64,000 nucleotides of DNA from Crocodylus rhombifer (GCA_038503035.1 JAVSML010000028.1:131464-195463), one strand, 5' to 3'; positions 12,666 to 25,372 are shown, counted from the stretch's first letter. The notes: generated from the sequence alone by a model not told the origin. Numbers and translations are program-made.

Positions 12666-13699
12666 AAAATAAAAATCTGTTCTCTAAGACATTTTTGAAC
12701 AATTTCGTTTGTTTTTCTAGACAATGGTAGACATGGAGAGCAGGTGTCATCTTCTTGTGCTTTTGATATACTGTAGAAAGCCCAGGTGAAAAGGTATTTA
12801 CTTAGCTCCATTGATACCCAGATAAAGCACAGTCAATGCCACCAGCAGGTTAATAAATACATGTCCTGTTTTAATTTGCATACAGATTGGTGTCTGCAGC
12901 TCTTTTACCATGACTTCCTTCCTGAGAATGCCCAAGGAAACAAATGATTGGGATTCTGAAGTATACTTCCTGACTCTAATTCAGTGTTGAAACTGTGCTG
13001 TTGCCTACATGTTAATCTAATTACAACTTCTTCATTAGTATGTTGACAATAACCTGAAGTTTCATAATTTAGCATTTTTACTCAGCACCCAAGCAGGGCA
13101 TAGTAAAACTTGAATACCTGTTGATGGTCACTCTATTACAGCAAGGGTATTTTAGAAATGAAGAAATTCACAAAGTAGCAGTTAGGATAGAATTTTGCTT
13201 GTTATTTGTAGCACTGTTGAAATGATCCATACACACTTTTTCCTGAAGTCAGGCTTAACCTAGATGTTTCATTATGTTCTGTAGTTTTTTATTAAAAACC
13301 AGAACATGCAGAGTCATGCATGAAAATAGCTGTTTCCTAGTAGAAGGAAACAAAACAAGTTGACAGTCAATGCTCCCTCTTACTATCAACTTTTCCCCAG
13401 GATCAGGCCAGTCATAACCCAGAAACATGATTGCTATTTATCAAATGCCATCATGAATGCAAACTAACTTAATAATCAGGGAAAATTGTTCTGGGTGTCA
13501 TAGTTCATGGCCTAATCATTTTTTTTTTTAATGCAGTCTTGGAACCCATGAAATGGAGGTTTGATGGCTCTTTTGTCATCTCCCAGGTACTGGGGGATTA
13601 AAGGTATTTCAGCTGAAATTTTCTTATTAGGGATCTCTGTAAATCATGCCAGAAGTGCCTACTCCCCCCTTCCCACAGTGGCTTCTTTAATGGTTTTCA
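12666..13699. other. Unique intron sequence
   Basis: No exon or transposon end recognised. Confidence 0.5.
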
Positions 13700-13906
13700 T
13701 TTTGCTGCTTGCCCCACCCCCACCCCCGGCCCTGATTGGCGGAGGGGTCCTGCCAGTCATGCTGTTTGCTGCTGATCAGCAGGGAACTGAAAACCGCAGC
13801 ACAGTAAAAACCATAGTTTTCACTTCCTAGTCAATCAGCAGCAAATGTCCAGACTGGCAGGGCCCCTCTGTCAATCGGGCAGTGGGAACAAGCAACAAAA
13901 TGCTGT
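13700..13906. repeat. Foldback (inverted-repeat) element, GC-rich arms
   Basis: The arm beginning TTTTGCTGCTTGCC at about 13700 and continuing CTGATTGGCGGAGGGGTCCT, GCCAGTC, TTTGCTGCTGAT, GAACTGAAAAC pairs with the stretch ending AGCAAGCAACAAAA-like near 13900 (GGCAGGGCCCCTCTGTCAATC, GATTGACTAGGAAGTGAAAAC on the opposite strand). Arms are about 85-100 nt and closely spaced. Probably a MITE of unknown family. Confidence 0.75.
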
Positions 13907-14325
13907 GAGGGTTACTTCCGGTGCAATTTATGGAGGTTCCTACTTCTTATATATAATTGTATGCTGATACTTAGTCCAGTAATTCAGTGGTTTTCACTTG
14001 GCCTTTTTATCCTTGTTTGTTTAATGTTTGGGATTTTTCGTGAAGTAGATGGTAGTTAGGACAGGGGCAGTATCAGCCACCTGTTATACAGTCTTTTGTG
14101 TGACCATGGACTGTTTTTCCTACTAATAATGGTTGCTTTGAGATAGAAATTAAAAGGTAGAAAGGACATTGTAGGCCTTGCAATGTGATTTCACTTTTAG
14201 GTAGTAAGTTATGATGCATTCTTAAAATTTTCTGTCTTGACTCTCCTTGGACATAGCCCTGAGAGCTGCAGGGATTAGTAGTATGCAACTACAATCCTCT
14301 TGATCATGGTGTATGCATAAAAGGT
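13907..14325. other. Short unique intron stretch
   Basis: Nothing recognised. Confidence 0.5.
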
Positions 14326-14333
14326 CTGGTCAG

Positions 14334-14700
14334 TAGGGGTGTGCCAAACGGGCCGTATTCAATTTGGATTCAGCCCAAATCAGGAACAGTGGTTTGATTC
14401 AGATCACTGTTCCCGATTTGATTTAGCTGAATCTAAATCTGAAGATTCAATGCTGATTCAAAAATCAGCAATTGGCCATAGATACAGCCTTAACATTTTT
14501 CTACATACCTCGAAGTACCAGGTGACGCTCATGAACGCTGCAATGATGGGACAGATGGAGCGTCCCACAGGAGTGCAGGGGGGGTCCTTACATGCTCGGT
14601 GGCAGACTCAGAAGTACTTCTGGTCCACTTTTGGGATTGTCACCAAGTGCGCGGGGGACCCCCCCTGCGTCTCCCCGGCTTCCCCCTTTAAACCATTGAG
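14334..14700. mobile_element. Non-autonomous hAT, GATTCAG family, copy 2 (right end missing)
   Basis: Left end TAGGGGTGTGCCAAAC is followed by GATTCAG/GAATC-rich sequence, then TTTTTCTACATACCTCGAAG and the same core as copy 1 (GTACCAGGTGACGCTCATGAA, GGGACAGATGGAG). The opposite arm and right TIR are not visible, so it is truncated, and no matching duplication of CTGGTCAG was found on the right. Confidence 0.8.
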
Positions 14701-16640
14701 ACAGAATCCAAAGGCCAGACTGAGTCCCAACATTTAGTGCTTCAATGTTTGTAGCTTGTGCCAGAGAGCAACAGATAAGAACTTCTGCTGACTTTCTAAT
14801 ACCTCAGCTGGGGCATGTTTCCGTCAGGGTGATGTCCCTTAGCCTTTCTGAACGAAGCAGGATACATAAGGCAATGGGGGCTAGGGTTTTGAGGTGCCCT
14901 ATATTCACCTTACTCTAGAAGTTGCAACATTGTGGTATTTTATAGAAGCTACCCCACCATTAGTAGCCCCACCACGTTGCCACCAGGCCCTTTAGTCAGA
15001 TGCAGTTCACAGTCATGCCCAGGACCACTTAGAGACTGAGTTCAGTAAACCAAGGTAAATATATTTATTACATAAATATACATAATTAAATACTAATTAA
15101 TATATCTGTAAATATAATTAAATCTATTTGTTATATGCTATTTAACATTATAGACATATAAAAATAATATATATACTTTGTATAATAACATTGATTCCTA
15201 CAGGGCATTTTTGAGTCATAGCCATGATATAAGATGATGATCTGATTTCATTATCCAAGCTACCCCATCCCTGAAATGGTAGGATGGCTGTAGAAGATCT
15301 AGCATGTTAGCCACTCAGTCTTGTGGTCCCTGTCACTCTCCAAATAGATGGGTTCAGCACAGAATGCTGTTGTGACATAATATCTTTAGAGCTGGGGAAG
15401 GCAAAAGTAAGGGACTGACAGATCAGTCCTAGAACCTACATTCAACCATTCGCTCTAGGTGGGATTGTTTGAGGTTGGGATCAGACAGAGAGCTGACCTT
15501 TGCAAAAAAGCTTCAGTTACAGAACTTGAATAAAATGATATCATAACATCATTCTTTTGATGAAGTCAGATCATCTATTTGGGTGGACTACACTACACTG
15601 AGGGCATTTGAGGTGTCAGGGTGCAAACTCTGGAGACTGAAGTTCTTTAGAACAGCACTGAAAGAAGAAAAATATGACAGCTTAAACCCCAGTCAATACA
15701 ACTCAGACTTAAAATGGTAGAAGACTTCTCTGGGACTGAGAGGGTATTTCATGCTGTCCATAGCTTGGCCTCTGATGAAGGTACCAACAGGTTTTCTAAT
15801 TAGTGCCAATGATGACAGGGGGGTTTTCAGTAATAAAATACCTATCCAATTCACTTAATAATTCAGCTACTGTAGGACACTGAGCAGCTATCATCCAGTA
15901 ACAACTTCCTGCAAGACTGAGCAAGATTTGACCCTGAGAAGTGAAGGTGACAAGCTCTGTATTTAATTACAAGTCTCCTGGGACATTCATTCTCCTTTCA
16001 CTGAAGTATCAAAGCTAGTGAAAGAAGTTGTAGTTATTTACAGGCATTTAAGGAGAAGAGTTACATTTTCCATCTGCAACCTTACAATTAGTTACCCAGT
16101 AAAATAGATATATTAAAGGGAACATTACACCCTCTGAACTTTTTTTTTCTGAACACCATTAGTATTATAAATTGTTGAATAACATTTTTATCAAATAATC
16201 TAGGGATTTTTTTTTTTGGAAGAACCACTAAAGACAGTCAGAAAGTTTAGATAGGTGTCTCTGCATGCACTAGTAAATTAAATTGTTCTCTATGTGTTCA
16301 AGGGTCTTTGTATAGTTCTTTTATAGAAACAATAGCATGTTTGACGTCTACAATAAATTGACTAACATTCCTCTGTTGTTCAGTGATCTGATTTTAGGTT
16401 ATGAGCATCATAAATTTAAAAATAATTGTCATATCTAATTCATGAATCTCTCTGGATACTTGGCCAACAGAGCCAGGTCTCCATGATGACCTGAGTGCTA
16501 CAATACCAAAATAGTTCTAATTTTATCCCTTGAGAGAAATTCATAGGAAGTAGTGGGTTGGTTGACTACCACTCAGTATATTGAATGGTTTACTTTCTAA
16601 TGTTTGTAAGGTAGGCTTTATTTACTTTATTCATTAACAA
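14701..16640. other. Unique AT-rich intron sequence
   Basis: Very AT-rich between about 15050 and 15190 (TATATTAAATAT-like). No exon recognised. Confidence 0.5.
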
Positions 16641-16649
16641 AGAGTTGAA

Positions 16650-16928
16650 ATTGCGGGGGATATGGGCGACTGGTGCCACCTTAGTCAGGGGGGCATGTGC
16701 ACCGCCAGTAACTGGGGGGGGGGGCAGTCCCCCCGCGGCCAATCTCGCTGGCCGGGAAGTGGCCACGGCACTCCCAGAAGTGGCTGCAGTGCTTCATCCA
16801 CTCTAGGCAGGCACTCGCAGGGCAGGCACCAGTGCTTCCGCTGCCTCCCTCTGCCTGTTGCTTAAGCAGGGGGCGCACCAGCGTTCTCTGGGGGTGTACA
16901 TGCACCCCCGTGCACTACCTACGCATCA
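16650..16928. repeat. GC-rich repeat block, unclassified
   Basis: An abrupt GC-rich island in AT-rich intron, with a G9-10 run, CCCCCGCGGCC, and GGGGGTGTACATGCACCCCC near the right end (a near-perfect palindrome). It resembles an interspersed DNA-transposon remnant more than a CpG-island promoter. Clear termini were not found. Confidence 0.45.
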
Positions 16929-19900
16929 CCACTAGAAGAGGATGATGATACTCTCCCAAAGTTTGCCTAGGAACCAACCTTACCCTGCTCATAACATTAA
17001 AATAAGATGCCATTATAATTATTAATGGTGATTTTCGTAATACAGTCATGATTATTTCTCTGTGCTTGCATCAACAGTGAGATAATGTTATAATTAGGTT
17101 TCAGAGTCAACTGATTGATAGAGAGAGTTCATATTTTATCCAGTTATAATGGACATGCCTACATCTGTTTATATTCAATTTTCATATGTAAGTTGCTTTC
17201 AGACCCATAATGTGAGCCTGAATTTAACTTATAGTAAGACCTCTAAGGCCACATTAGTAATATAATGGGTTGGTAGTCTTAATGTAGAGAGGCACCAGTC
17301 TTTTTATATTTTGTTTTTAAAACAAAAGCTGGAAATCTGGAGTTGAAGTGACAGCCACCTATGTGCCAAGTTTCTGTAAGCCAACCCAGTTTGAGCTGTG
17401 GCTGAACACATCGCAGCTTTGAAGAATGGGATTCTTTTCCAGGCTGTGCAATGATTTGCTTTTACGTTCAGGAAACTGATGAAAGGTTGTTCAGAACAAT
17501 AAGGTCAGAAGCCTCAAAGAGGTTTCATCTCCCAGCAGGTCCTTTGAAACTTTCCAGCAGCCTGGGGTTACAGCTGTGAATTTTAGAACTACTCTGAAGG
17601 TAGTCTTTTGGGGTCAGCTAATTGGCTTCACCTCTTTCAAATACAGAACAATTTTGTGTCAAGTACTGCTGCGTAAAAAAATTTCATGCCCAAATCGAGG
17701 ACCTCTCTGTACCTGATTTCCAACAGTTACACTTGGATGTAGAAATCTCTGGATTATGCCAGCCATGTCCTTGTAATGATGCAGTGTGGTAAGGAGTGGT
17801 TTCTGTGGTTACTACCAACTCTTTCAGGCAGCAAAGGCTTTAGATTTAGTAACTTGATTTCTTCAGATAGCCGAACTTGTTGCCCCTAGCTTCTCAGGTT
17901 TCTGTCATTCCAGTATGCCTGTAGTACTGTAGCCCTAATAAACTGATCAAACAGTTGGGACATAGATGCAATTTAGCACACTTTTTAAAACCTCTCCTGT
18001 TAAACAGTAGCAAGAAGATTATGTTAGGAATTCCTCATAATTCCTTCTCAAGGGATAAGAAGGGTAAGACACCTGAGGCCTCCATGTGAAAAATATCTCA
18101 GAAGAAAGTTTGTCTGTCCTTTGGTGTCTTGATGCACTGTGAGCATAGGCATGTGCTGCTGGCAAAATGGAACCATACAACAGTATGGAAGTACATAGGC
18201 TGTACCTTGTAACACAGAATATGTCTACATCAGTTTTATTTTTTCTTGGTATAAAATTATTCAAATTTGAATTTGATCAGGCCCTGAATAGAGGATTGAT
18301 TCAGGGAAACTTTGACTCCACAGAGTATAGTGCACATTCTTTTCCAATTACTGTTCTCTCCATTGTGCAGGTGGATTTGCACAGGATTAAGCAGGTTGGC
18401 AGTTTGGTGGCAATCTGGAAGGTTCAGGAGCTATGCTTGTCCACAGCTAGGGCTGTCACGATGTTGCAAAAGAAGATTATTAAATATTGTTTGTGTTTTC
18501 CCAAAGCAGTAGCAAGAAAGAGCACATTTGTATCTGTTTGGGGAGGAATGGCAGGCAGTCTCCAGAAATTAGCAAGTGGCTGGATCTGTTGTTAGCTGAT
18601 GCCAAGATTCACTAGAGAAGAAAGAGGCAGCATAGTATGGGATCAGCTTCAGCTCATGTTCACAGTACTTCTGGCATCTGCCAGCTTCTGTTATGCTGGT
18701 GAAGCAATTTGAGCAAAGTTGCCTGACAGTATTTCATACAAGGAGGGAGTTTCATATTTATAAAGAACTGGATAATAATGGACTGTACCACCCAGCCTCC
18801 CCAAGTGAAAACATTTTCAGCTTAAAGTAATGCAGAGTTAAAATGTCCAGTTGAAATACTCTCAGGCTGAGGCAGTGGCAAGACCCCATTGGGATGTTAT
18901 GGCAAATGCCCAAAGCAAACCTGTGCACCTGTTAAAAAGGCTTTGCAAAATGCATCAGGAGCGTACTTTTACTATATGACTTCCAAAGTGTATTGATTGA
19001 GTTCTTTTATGAATTCATTTTTGATAGCTAGAGTAAAACTGGATTTTACTCCTCAGCATAGCTCCTATGAACCATGTGCACTTTACATAAGAAAGTATTT
19101 GGAGTAGAAGGCTCAGCACAAAATATAGTAGCCCAGACCTTATTTTGTAAACTCACATTTTGTGTGTCATAAATATGTAGAGAATAGGTCAAGGGAAGAA
19201 GAGGGAAGGCAGGTTGAGGATGTGAGGTTTACAGGGCTTTTTGTACTAGTCCAAGCCTGATTCAAAATAAAGGTGGTCAAAATAATTATTCTCTCAGTAC
19301 CTTGGATTCCCCAGATGTCAAATAAGTTCGTTCTTAAACACTGTGCAAAAGCAATTTGAATATCTACTGATTAAAAAGGAACTAAGTACAGTATAATCTT
19401 AAGGCTGGTGTACAACAAAACAGACTATTGTCTGGATCATTTTTACTGCAGCCCATCACCAACAAACAGCTGTGTAGCATGGAGAAACATATGTGTACTG
19501 TGGTTATATGAGAAGACCTGGGGAGGAAAAAAAATGAGATTTGTGGTAAGTTGTGTATTGAAAAGGTGGTTATGGCACAGGGCCACAGTGAAGCAGCTGT
19601 CATAAAGAGCAGTGTGTGTTTGCTATGACAGCAGCCAGGCTTGGCACAGATCGGGCCAGAGTCATGAAGGCTGCACTGTTATATTCTGACTATGTGTTAG
19701 AGAATATATAGCTTGCATTTTAAAAGTACATGGCAGCAAGAAGGACTCCCGTGGGTTTCAGCTACATGATGGGATTAAGGATGGTGATTTGCTTGCCTGT
19801 ATTGTTGCTTGGCCGAATCAGAGAGAGCAGCTAGGGTAAAATATTTAATTTTTGTTTGCTTACTTTTTCTTGTGGCCCCCTCTCCACATAACATTTTAAT

Positions 19901-20020
19901 AGTGGCATAAATGACAAGGGTACTACACATGATTTAAGGCACCATAAAATGGAAGATGTGGAATATTTATAATGTAGAATACTTTTATGGCTGTTTTGTA
20001 TGCTATCTTAAATTTAAGAT
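16929..20020. other. Mostly unique intron sequence
   Basis: Contains one long chance frame (18167-18595, 142 codons) without recognisable domains. No exon signals or transposon ends recognised. Confidence 0.5.
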
Positions 20021-20024
20021 GTGG

Positions 20025-20650
20025 CCAGTGCCAACAGTTGCTGGTCCTGGCCCTGGGATCAACAGTCAGCTGATTGTTAGCCCCAGCCTGAGGCTGCAAG
20101 TGAGGGAGATGGGAATGCTGAAGGACTTCCTCTGCTGGAAGCTTTAAACCCCATACCTGTCAGCTTTGGCCATGCTGCCAAGGATCAGAGGCTCCTGGCA
20201 ACGTTTAGTTTCCTTCAGGGAAAGCCCTTTTGCTTTCCCTCACTGAGAATCCCTGATTCTTTGTACCCAGCAACCTGGCCAGACCTCCCAGGCATGGTGT
20301 TTTGGAAGTCAGATGATTGTTGTCCCCAAATGGACAGCCCCTGCTCTCCAACTGGATGCAGAGCTGTTCAGGTCAGGGCCAACAACCACCTTTCAGCTCT
20401 GGGCCCGGTACCGTACCAGGGACTCAAACTAGCCCACATGAGGTTGGGGTCAGCCATATTATCATTGGCTCTGGCCTGGACAGTTGGCTGATTGTCATCC
20501 CTGAGTCTGGCAAGGTTCAGATCTGGTGTAGTTCTTGGGCTGGATCCAACAGTTAGCTCATCATCAGCCCTAACACATCTTTCAACCTGCTGGTTCAGGG
20601 GGAACCTGTGGTGGATTATAATCCTAGGGTCCCCTTGCACTGTAATGATG
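20025..20650. repeat. Internally repetitive block, unclassified
   Basis: Variants of one motif recur: CAACAGTCAGCTGATTGTTAGCCCC (about 20050), GAAGTCAGATGATTGTTGTCCCC (about 20305), GACAGTTGGCTGATTGTCATCCC (about 20480) and CAACAGTTAGCTCATCATCAGCCC (about 20548). This suggests an old tandemly organised repeat or the inside of a transposon. Confidence 0.6.
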
Positions 20651-20762
20651 CAACTGGGATCTGATTCCTGATCCCAAAATCATGCCTCCTGTCATTCATA
20701 TATGGCATGTCTAGAGGTGTCATTGTTGAAACTGGGGATCAGATCCTATCAAGTCATTAATT

Positions 20763-21612
20763 CAGAGGTGGGCAATTATTTGGGCCCAGTCACATAAAGA
20801 GTTTTGATGAGCTGTCACACCTGGGTCAACACCACTTCACACCCCCAACAACTCACCAAAACTCCCTCTGGGGCTTTGGGTGGAGGGGAGCAGCATTCAC
20901 AAGTGGGACAGGTGTGACTTACTTCCTGCATGGCCTGCCCTGTGGGCAAGGGGCGGCAGGGGGTGCGAAGGGGGCACGTGTGCATGTTGGGGAGGCTGTT
21001 TGGGAGCCAGCTGGGGTAATGGGAGGGAGGCGGATGAAGGGGACAAATGCAGCAGAACTTACCTAGTTGGTGGCTGCCCCATAGTACTTTTACATGGGGC
21101 TGAGCCCCACCTGTGGCAGCCCATGCTGTGCTGCTTCCCATACCCATGAGCCCTGGCCTGGGCCAGCCAGCATGCAACTTCTGGGAGGGCTTTTGCCAGT
21201 GCAGCTGGCCAGGTTCTCATTGTCCCCAGGAACAAAGCAGTGTGTCAGGGGCAGAAGCAGCAGTCACAGTTGGATGTGAAGTGGGCCCTGGCCAGTGTGT
21301 GCAGCTTCCACTGGGGCTGTTCCTAGTGCAGCTGCAGCTGTCTGCTCCCCTTGCTTCCAGTGCCGCCACCTCCTCCTGCTTTTGCCCCTATTGCAGTGCT
21401 CTGGGCAAGAGTGGGGAAGCTTCAGCCCAGCAGCTCCCACTGGAGATGAAGGGAACAGAGCAGTATCTGGCCAGCTGCAACCACACTAGGAATAGCCCTG
21501 ACAGAAGCTGCACACTGACCACAGATGGGGCCAGCAGGTGCCAGTAGGAGCATGACGCAGGCTGCCTTGGGGGGAGCGGGTGAGACTCGGCCCCATGTGG
21601 AGCCTGCCCTTG
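20763..21612. mobile_element. GC-rich non-autonomous hAT (850 bp)
   Basis: Starts CAGAGGTGGGCAATTATTTGG and ends GTGGAGCCTGCCCTTG. Flanks are CATTAATT (20755-20762) and CATTAAAT (21613-21620), 7 of 8 identical. Inside, long palindromic arms at about 21285-21344 and 21469-21522 share TGTGCAGCTTC, GGGCT, TTCCTAGTG and GCAGCTG in inverted order. The overlapping open frames here are GC-rich repeat frames with no domain. Confidence 0.7.
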
Positions 21613-21620
21613 CATTAAAT

Positions 21621-24475
21621 GAACATGTGCCAGTGGCTGAATAGGGAGTTCTGTTCTGGCCCAGGTATCTTTTACCAAGAATCATAACTTGGATTCAGAA
21701 TATATTGGTCAACACAAGTCAAGTGAGAAGAATTTATGTCTAGGTGAGAGACACAGGCTCTAACATATACAGACGGGAGCTTACTCAAGACCATATTCAG
21801 ATGCATGTAAGATTGGGAACACTGGGCTGGAAGGAACCACATGATTTGTTGAGTCCTGTCCTGTGTCTTCAGATTCTAGCTATTAATTTCTCTACTGTTG
21901 GTTATTTCCTGGCTGTAAATAAATGTTTGAGGACCTTACTGGAGAAAATTGAAGCAACACATGTTTTATTAAGGGCAAAATTCTGTTCAAAGTTTGCAGT
22001 AGGCTGCTAGCTAAGCTGCTTAATGGCCTTTTAAACAAATTGTCTAGAAGTACTGAACATTTCATTTCATTTTTGTATATTTTATTTTTCCTCATGTTTG
22101 TATAAACAAATCAACGTGTATAGTACAGCAAGACATCAATAAAGTGCTAGCCAAGAACAGCAGACATCAGCATATTTACATATAAGAAAGCAGATGAACA
22201 TTACTGCTGACTAACAGAGCCTGAGATGACAGTCTTGCCTAAGTTGCATCTGAGGGCCTGATCCTTTACCCATTTACAGTTAATGGGCGTTTTGCTACTA
22301 ATTTTAATAGAAGCAGGAAGTCAAAGGAATTACATCAGGGATAAACTTACCATGTTGATTTCACAAGAGTAAATCCTTCTTAAAATCTGAACCATAGTAT
22401 AAATTTAGTCAGGATGAAGCACGGGGTAGTGATGCATTGAAAGAAATGAGGAGTATAATAGTGAAATTATTTTCTCTGTCCATTAAAATAATGTATAAAC
22501 CCAACAGTGTATTTAATGTAAAACAATAGTTTTCTTTTAGTGTTATTAAATTTTTGTTAAAAAGGAGAAATTATCATAGTGCCATTAAGAGAGAGAAAAC
22601 TGTGCTGGTTTTGTATAGGACAGATTTGGATGCGGTAGCTGTTTCACAATTCTGATGCTGTCTCATTGTTTCTCAAATAGTTCATTAAAATGATTCCTGT
22701 TTCTGTGAGCATCTGTGTCCTTGACACACTAATACTGGGTGATTCTACCTTCTTATGTTTCTTTTCATGTAAATACCTACTTTCCTCCATATCTGACTTA
22801 TGTTACACTGGAAAAGTAACTTCCATACAATTATTCTTTTTGCCTTGTATGGCATGTATAGTCTCTGAAGCCCACAGTAATATTATATTTTCTTGCATAA
22901 AAGTTGCCACCAAATAAAAAATGCATCTTGTTTCTGAGGAGGCAGAATGAAGTAATAAAGATTTTTCCTGTGTATCTTAAATCTAGACACTTTAAATGCT
23001 TAATTTTTTTGCGCCTTGCCTCCAAAGTGGAATGACAAACCCAGAGGTAGGTGGTCAGCCTGTGTGGTGCATGGGGAGAGTTAATTAGCATTTCAGAAGA
23101 CCCACATAGTAAGCAGGGAGCTGCTTAGAGGTAGCCAAAAAAATGGAGCTTAGACACAGGAGTGTCTGAACTCCTATCTCCTTTCCAGAGCCCAAAAATC
23201 TGACTTGGGGCTACGAAGAAATCTATTCAGTATCCAGATCGCAGAACCCATTTCTGAGGGTTATAGCAATAGATACTGCTCTTCTTTCAAGGAAGTGAGC
23301 AGAGCTCACTCTTTTTCAAACACACCTTGTTCCTGGCAGGTTCCTGCCTTGTTTACAACAGCCTAGTAGTTAGGGCACTCACCCAGGTAATAGAAGGCTT
23401 TGGCCTTCACTTTCCCTGCACCCATTTAGAGAACTGGCAAACATTCTCTTAGTGTGGATTTGAAAGGGAGCACACAGCACCTCTTCTACTCTAACAGCTA
23501 CATATGCAGGATCATGTAATGGTACAAGTGAACTAAATCACTCCAGGCTTATCCCTGCTTCATCCAGGGTTAAAGTTTTGCTATATTTGTAGGACGTATG
23601 GGCTCCCGCACACCTAACTCTTACAGCAGGTTTGTAAGTAGCAGCTCCTCCCCCACTTTTAAAACCACTCTGTATGTTTACCTGTGCCCTTAAACCACTC
23701 GGATATAGATTAGGCGAGAGAGGAGTACTGTTCATCACTGCATATTGAAGCTAGACCAATGTAAAGCTAAGGATCCAAAAGTCCTCAGGCTAGAAGAAGA
23801 GAAAGCAGTAGGGAGCCTGAATACTGCTAGCTCTGTGGCTTAGAATACGGATCTCTCACAGGATAAATGCTGGGTAAATGCTGCAACTGCTAACTCTTAC
23901 ATGAAATAATTTACTAGCACCATTGCCAGCTATGTTTTTAAATGAAAGTAGCCACGGATTCTAGGTTTTGTTGCAAACTCAACCTTGTTAGTGTGCAATT
24001 AATATGTTCATACCAGATTTTACCTTTCATGGTACTCGGGCACTGCTCTGCCGAGCCTGATCCTGATAAATTTTCATGGGCAGCTAAACACGCACCTCAC
24101 TAAACTGGAGTAGTATTGGAGTATTCTTGTAGCCCTGGAGGTCCTGAGAACATGCAAGAAGGCTTCTGGTATTGGAACAACTGAACACAGACAGTGGTTT
24201 TGTAGTACCTTATGGGTACTCTGCTAACCTTTCTGGTCTCCACAGGTACTTGTGAGCCTTCTTCCTTTGTGAATAGTCTTATGCTTTTACATAATTAGGT
24301 TCTCTAGTTCAGCTGTCCCTCACTTGTTTGGTAGCTGCTTCTGATCATTTTTCTTTGTTCCACAGTCTTACAACTGTCTTCCACTTCTTTCAGCAAATAT
24401 TTTCATTTTCATAATGGAGTTAAAAAAAAGTCATTGTTTTATCTGATATTAGGCATAGGATGCATCTGTTTCTTT
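21621..24475. other. Mostly unique intron sequence
   Basis: One SINE-like fragment (listed separately). About 22245-22330 looks like a diverged common sauropsid repeat (GGGCCTGATCCTTTACCC…AATGGGCGTTTTGC). No exon recognised. Confidence 0.5.
23358..23425 (+). repeat. tRNA-derived SINE head fragment
   Basis: CAGCCTAGTAGTTAGGGCAC followed by TCACCCAGGTAATAGAAGGC resembles the A box and following stretch of the MIR-like SINEs at 4731 and 8835. The B box is degraded. Confidence 0.45.
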
Positions 24476-24590
24476 CCCAAGCCTGAGGAAGGGCATTTTG
24501 CGCCTGAAAGCTTCTAATGTCTTCATTGCATGTGACAAAATAGGCTGTCACATACCAATTTTTTTTTTGCTTTTCTGAGCCAGTTAGTCT
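24476..24590. repeat. Interspersed repeat fragment (GCCTGAGGAAGGGC type)
   Basis: Contains CCTGAGGAAGGGCATTTTGC, GCCTGAAAGCTTC and AGCCAGTTAGTCTTTAG, motifs I associate with a widespread reptile retroposon 3' region. The family name is not known to me from sequence alone. Confidence 0.5.
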
Positions 24591-25000
24591 TTAGGGTAGT
24601 GTCATACATTCAACTTAACACGAAGTATAGTTAAAATATGAGCAAATCCATGTTCAAGCAGTTTAGTACATGTTAAATGCCATCGTGGTGTTTCAAAGTT
24701 GCTCCCTTTCAGGCAAGGATTATCTAACGTACTAACTGTAATATGTTACAGTATTCCAATGATTGCATCTGATATGTGTCTACATAACATACTAACTTGA
24801 ACACGACACAACATTTCAATGATTGACAGCCTTTGCAAGTGAATCTCAGACTGCATCGTTAGATAATTCTCACTTGAAAGGGGATAACTCTGCAGTGCCA
24901 TAATGGTTCTCATCATGTACTAAACTGCCTGAATGCGAGTTTGCTCACATTTTAATTGCACTTAACAAGTGTTAAGTTGAACATGTAACACCACCCTAAG
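24591..25000. mobile_element. Palindromic MITE (410 bp)
   Basis: Left end TTAGGGTAGTGTCATACATT then CAACTTAACAC; right end on the opposite strand CTTAGGGTGGTGTTACATGT then TCAACTTAACAC. Arms of about 140 nt pair imperfectly (AAAATRTGAGCAAA, CAGTTTAGTACATG, CCTTTCA, ATTATCTAACG). Between the arms is a direct repeat of about 40 nt (24730-24767 and 24791-24830, sharing ACTAACT and CAATGATTG). No coding capacity. The target duplication could not be fixed. Confidence 0.8.
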
Positions 25001-25261
25001 GGTAAGATTCCACTTTCAAGTTAGCAGGTACTAATTGTAAGGAATGTTACCCTGTCTATGCTCACCTGCTGCCCAGCAGTTCACGTCTATCAGTCCAGGG
25101 CTGTAGAGTCCTGGATGATAGCTAGTCTGCCTGGGAGCAGTGTCTCCTGGGATACTAAAGGACCAAAAATTGGTGGTTTTACTTCAAATCAACAGCCAGA
25201 AGTTAACTCAAACTAGGTAGCATGGCTCAAAGATAATCCTTGGCTGAAATGACATAACTTT

Positions 25262-25372
25262 AAGACACCTAGAGGACACTTAGCACTTGTTAACAAGTGT
25301 TAATATGTGATCATTCAAGTTTTAAGTGCTCTTAACATGGTTTTAATGTGTAATCTACTCTAAGGTGCTGCC
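25262..25372. mobile_element. Related MITE remnant with a perfect palindromic centre
   Basis: CACTTGTTAACAAGTG (25284-25299) is a perfect palindrome. The flanking right arm, read on the opposite strand, gives CACCTTAGAGTAGATTACAC, then TTAAAACCATGTTAAG, reminiscent of the ends of the MITE at 24591-25000. Confidence 0.5.

Noticed and set aside
18167..18595. 142-codon + strand frame
   Set aside because: No domain, no splice or promoter context, and composition like translated intron.
20815..21685. Cluster of frames up to 144 codons suggesting a GC-rich gene or CpG-island promoter
   Set aside because: The block is bounded by a near-perfect 8-bp duplication and contains a long palindrome, which fits a transposon. 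No domain was recognised.
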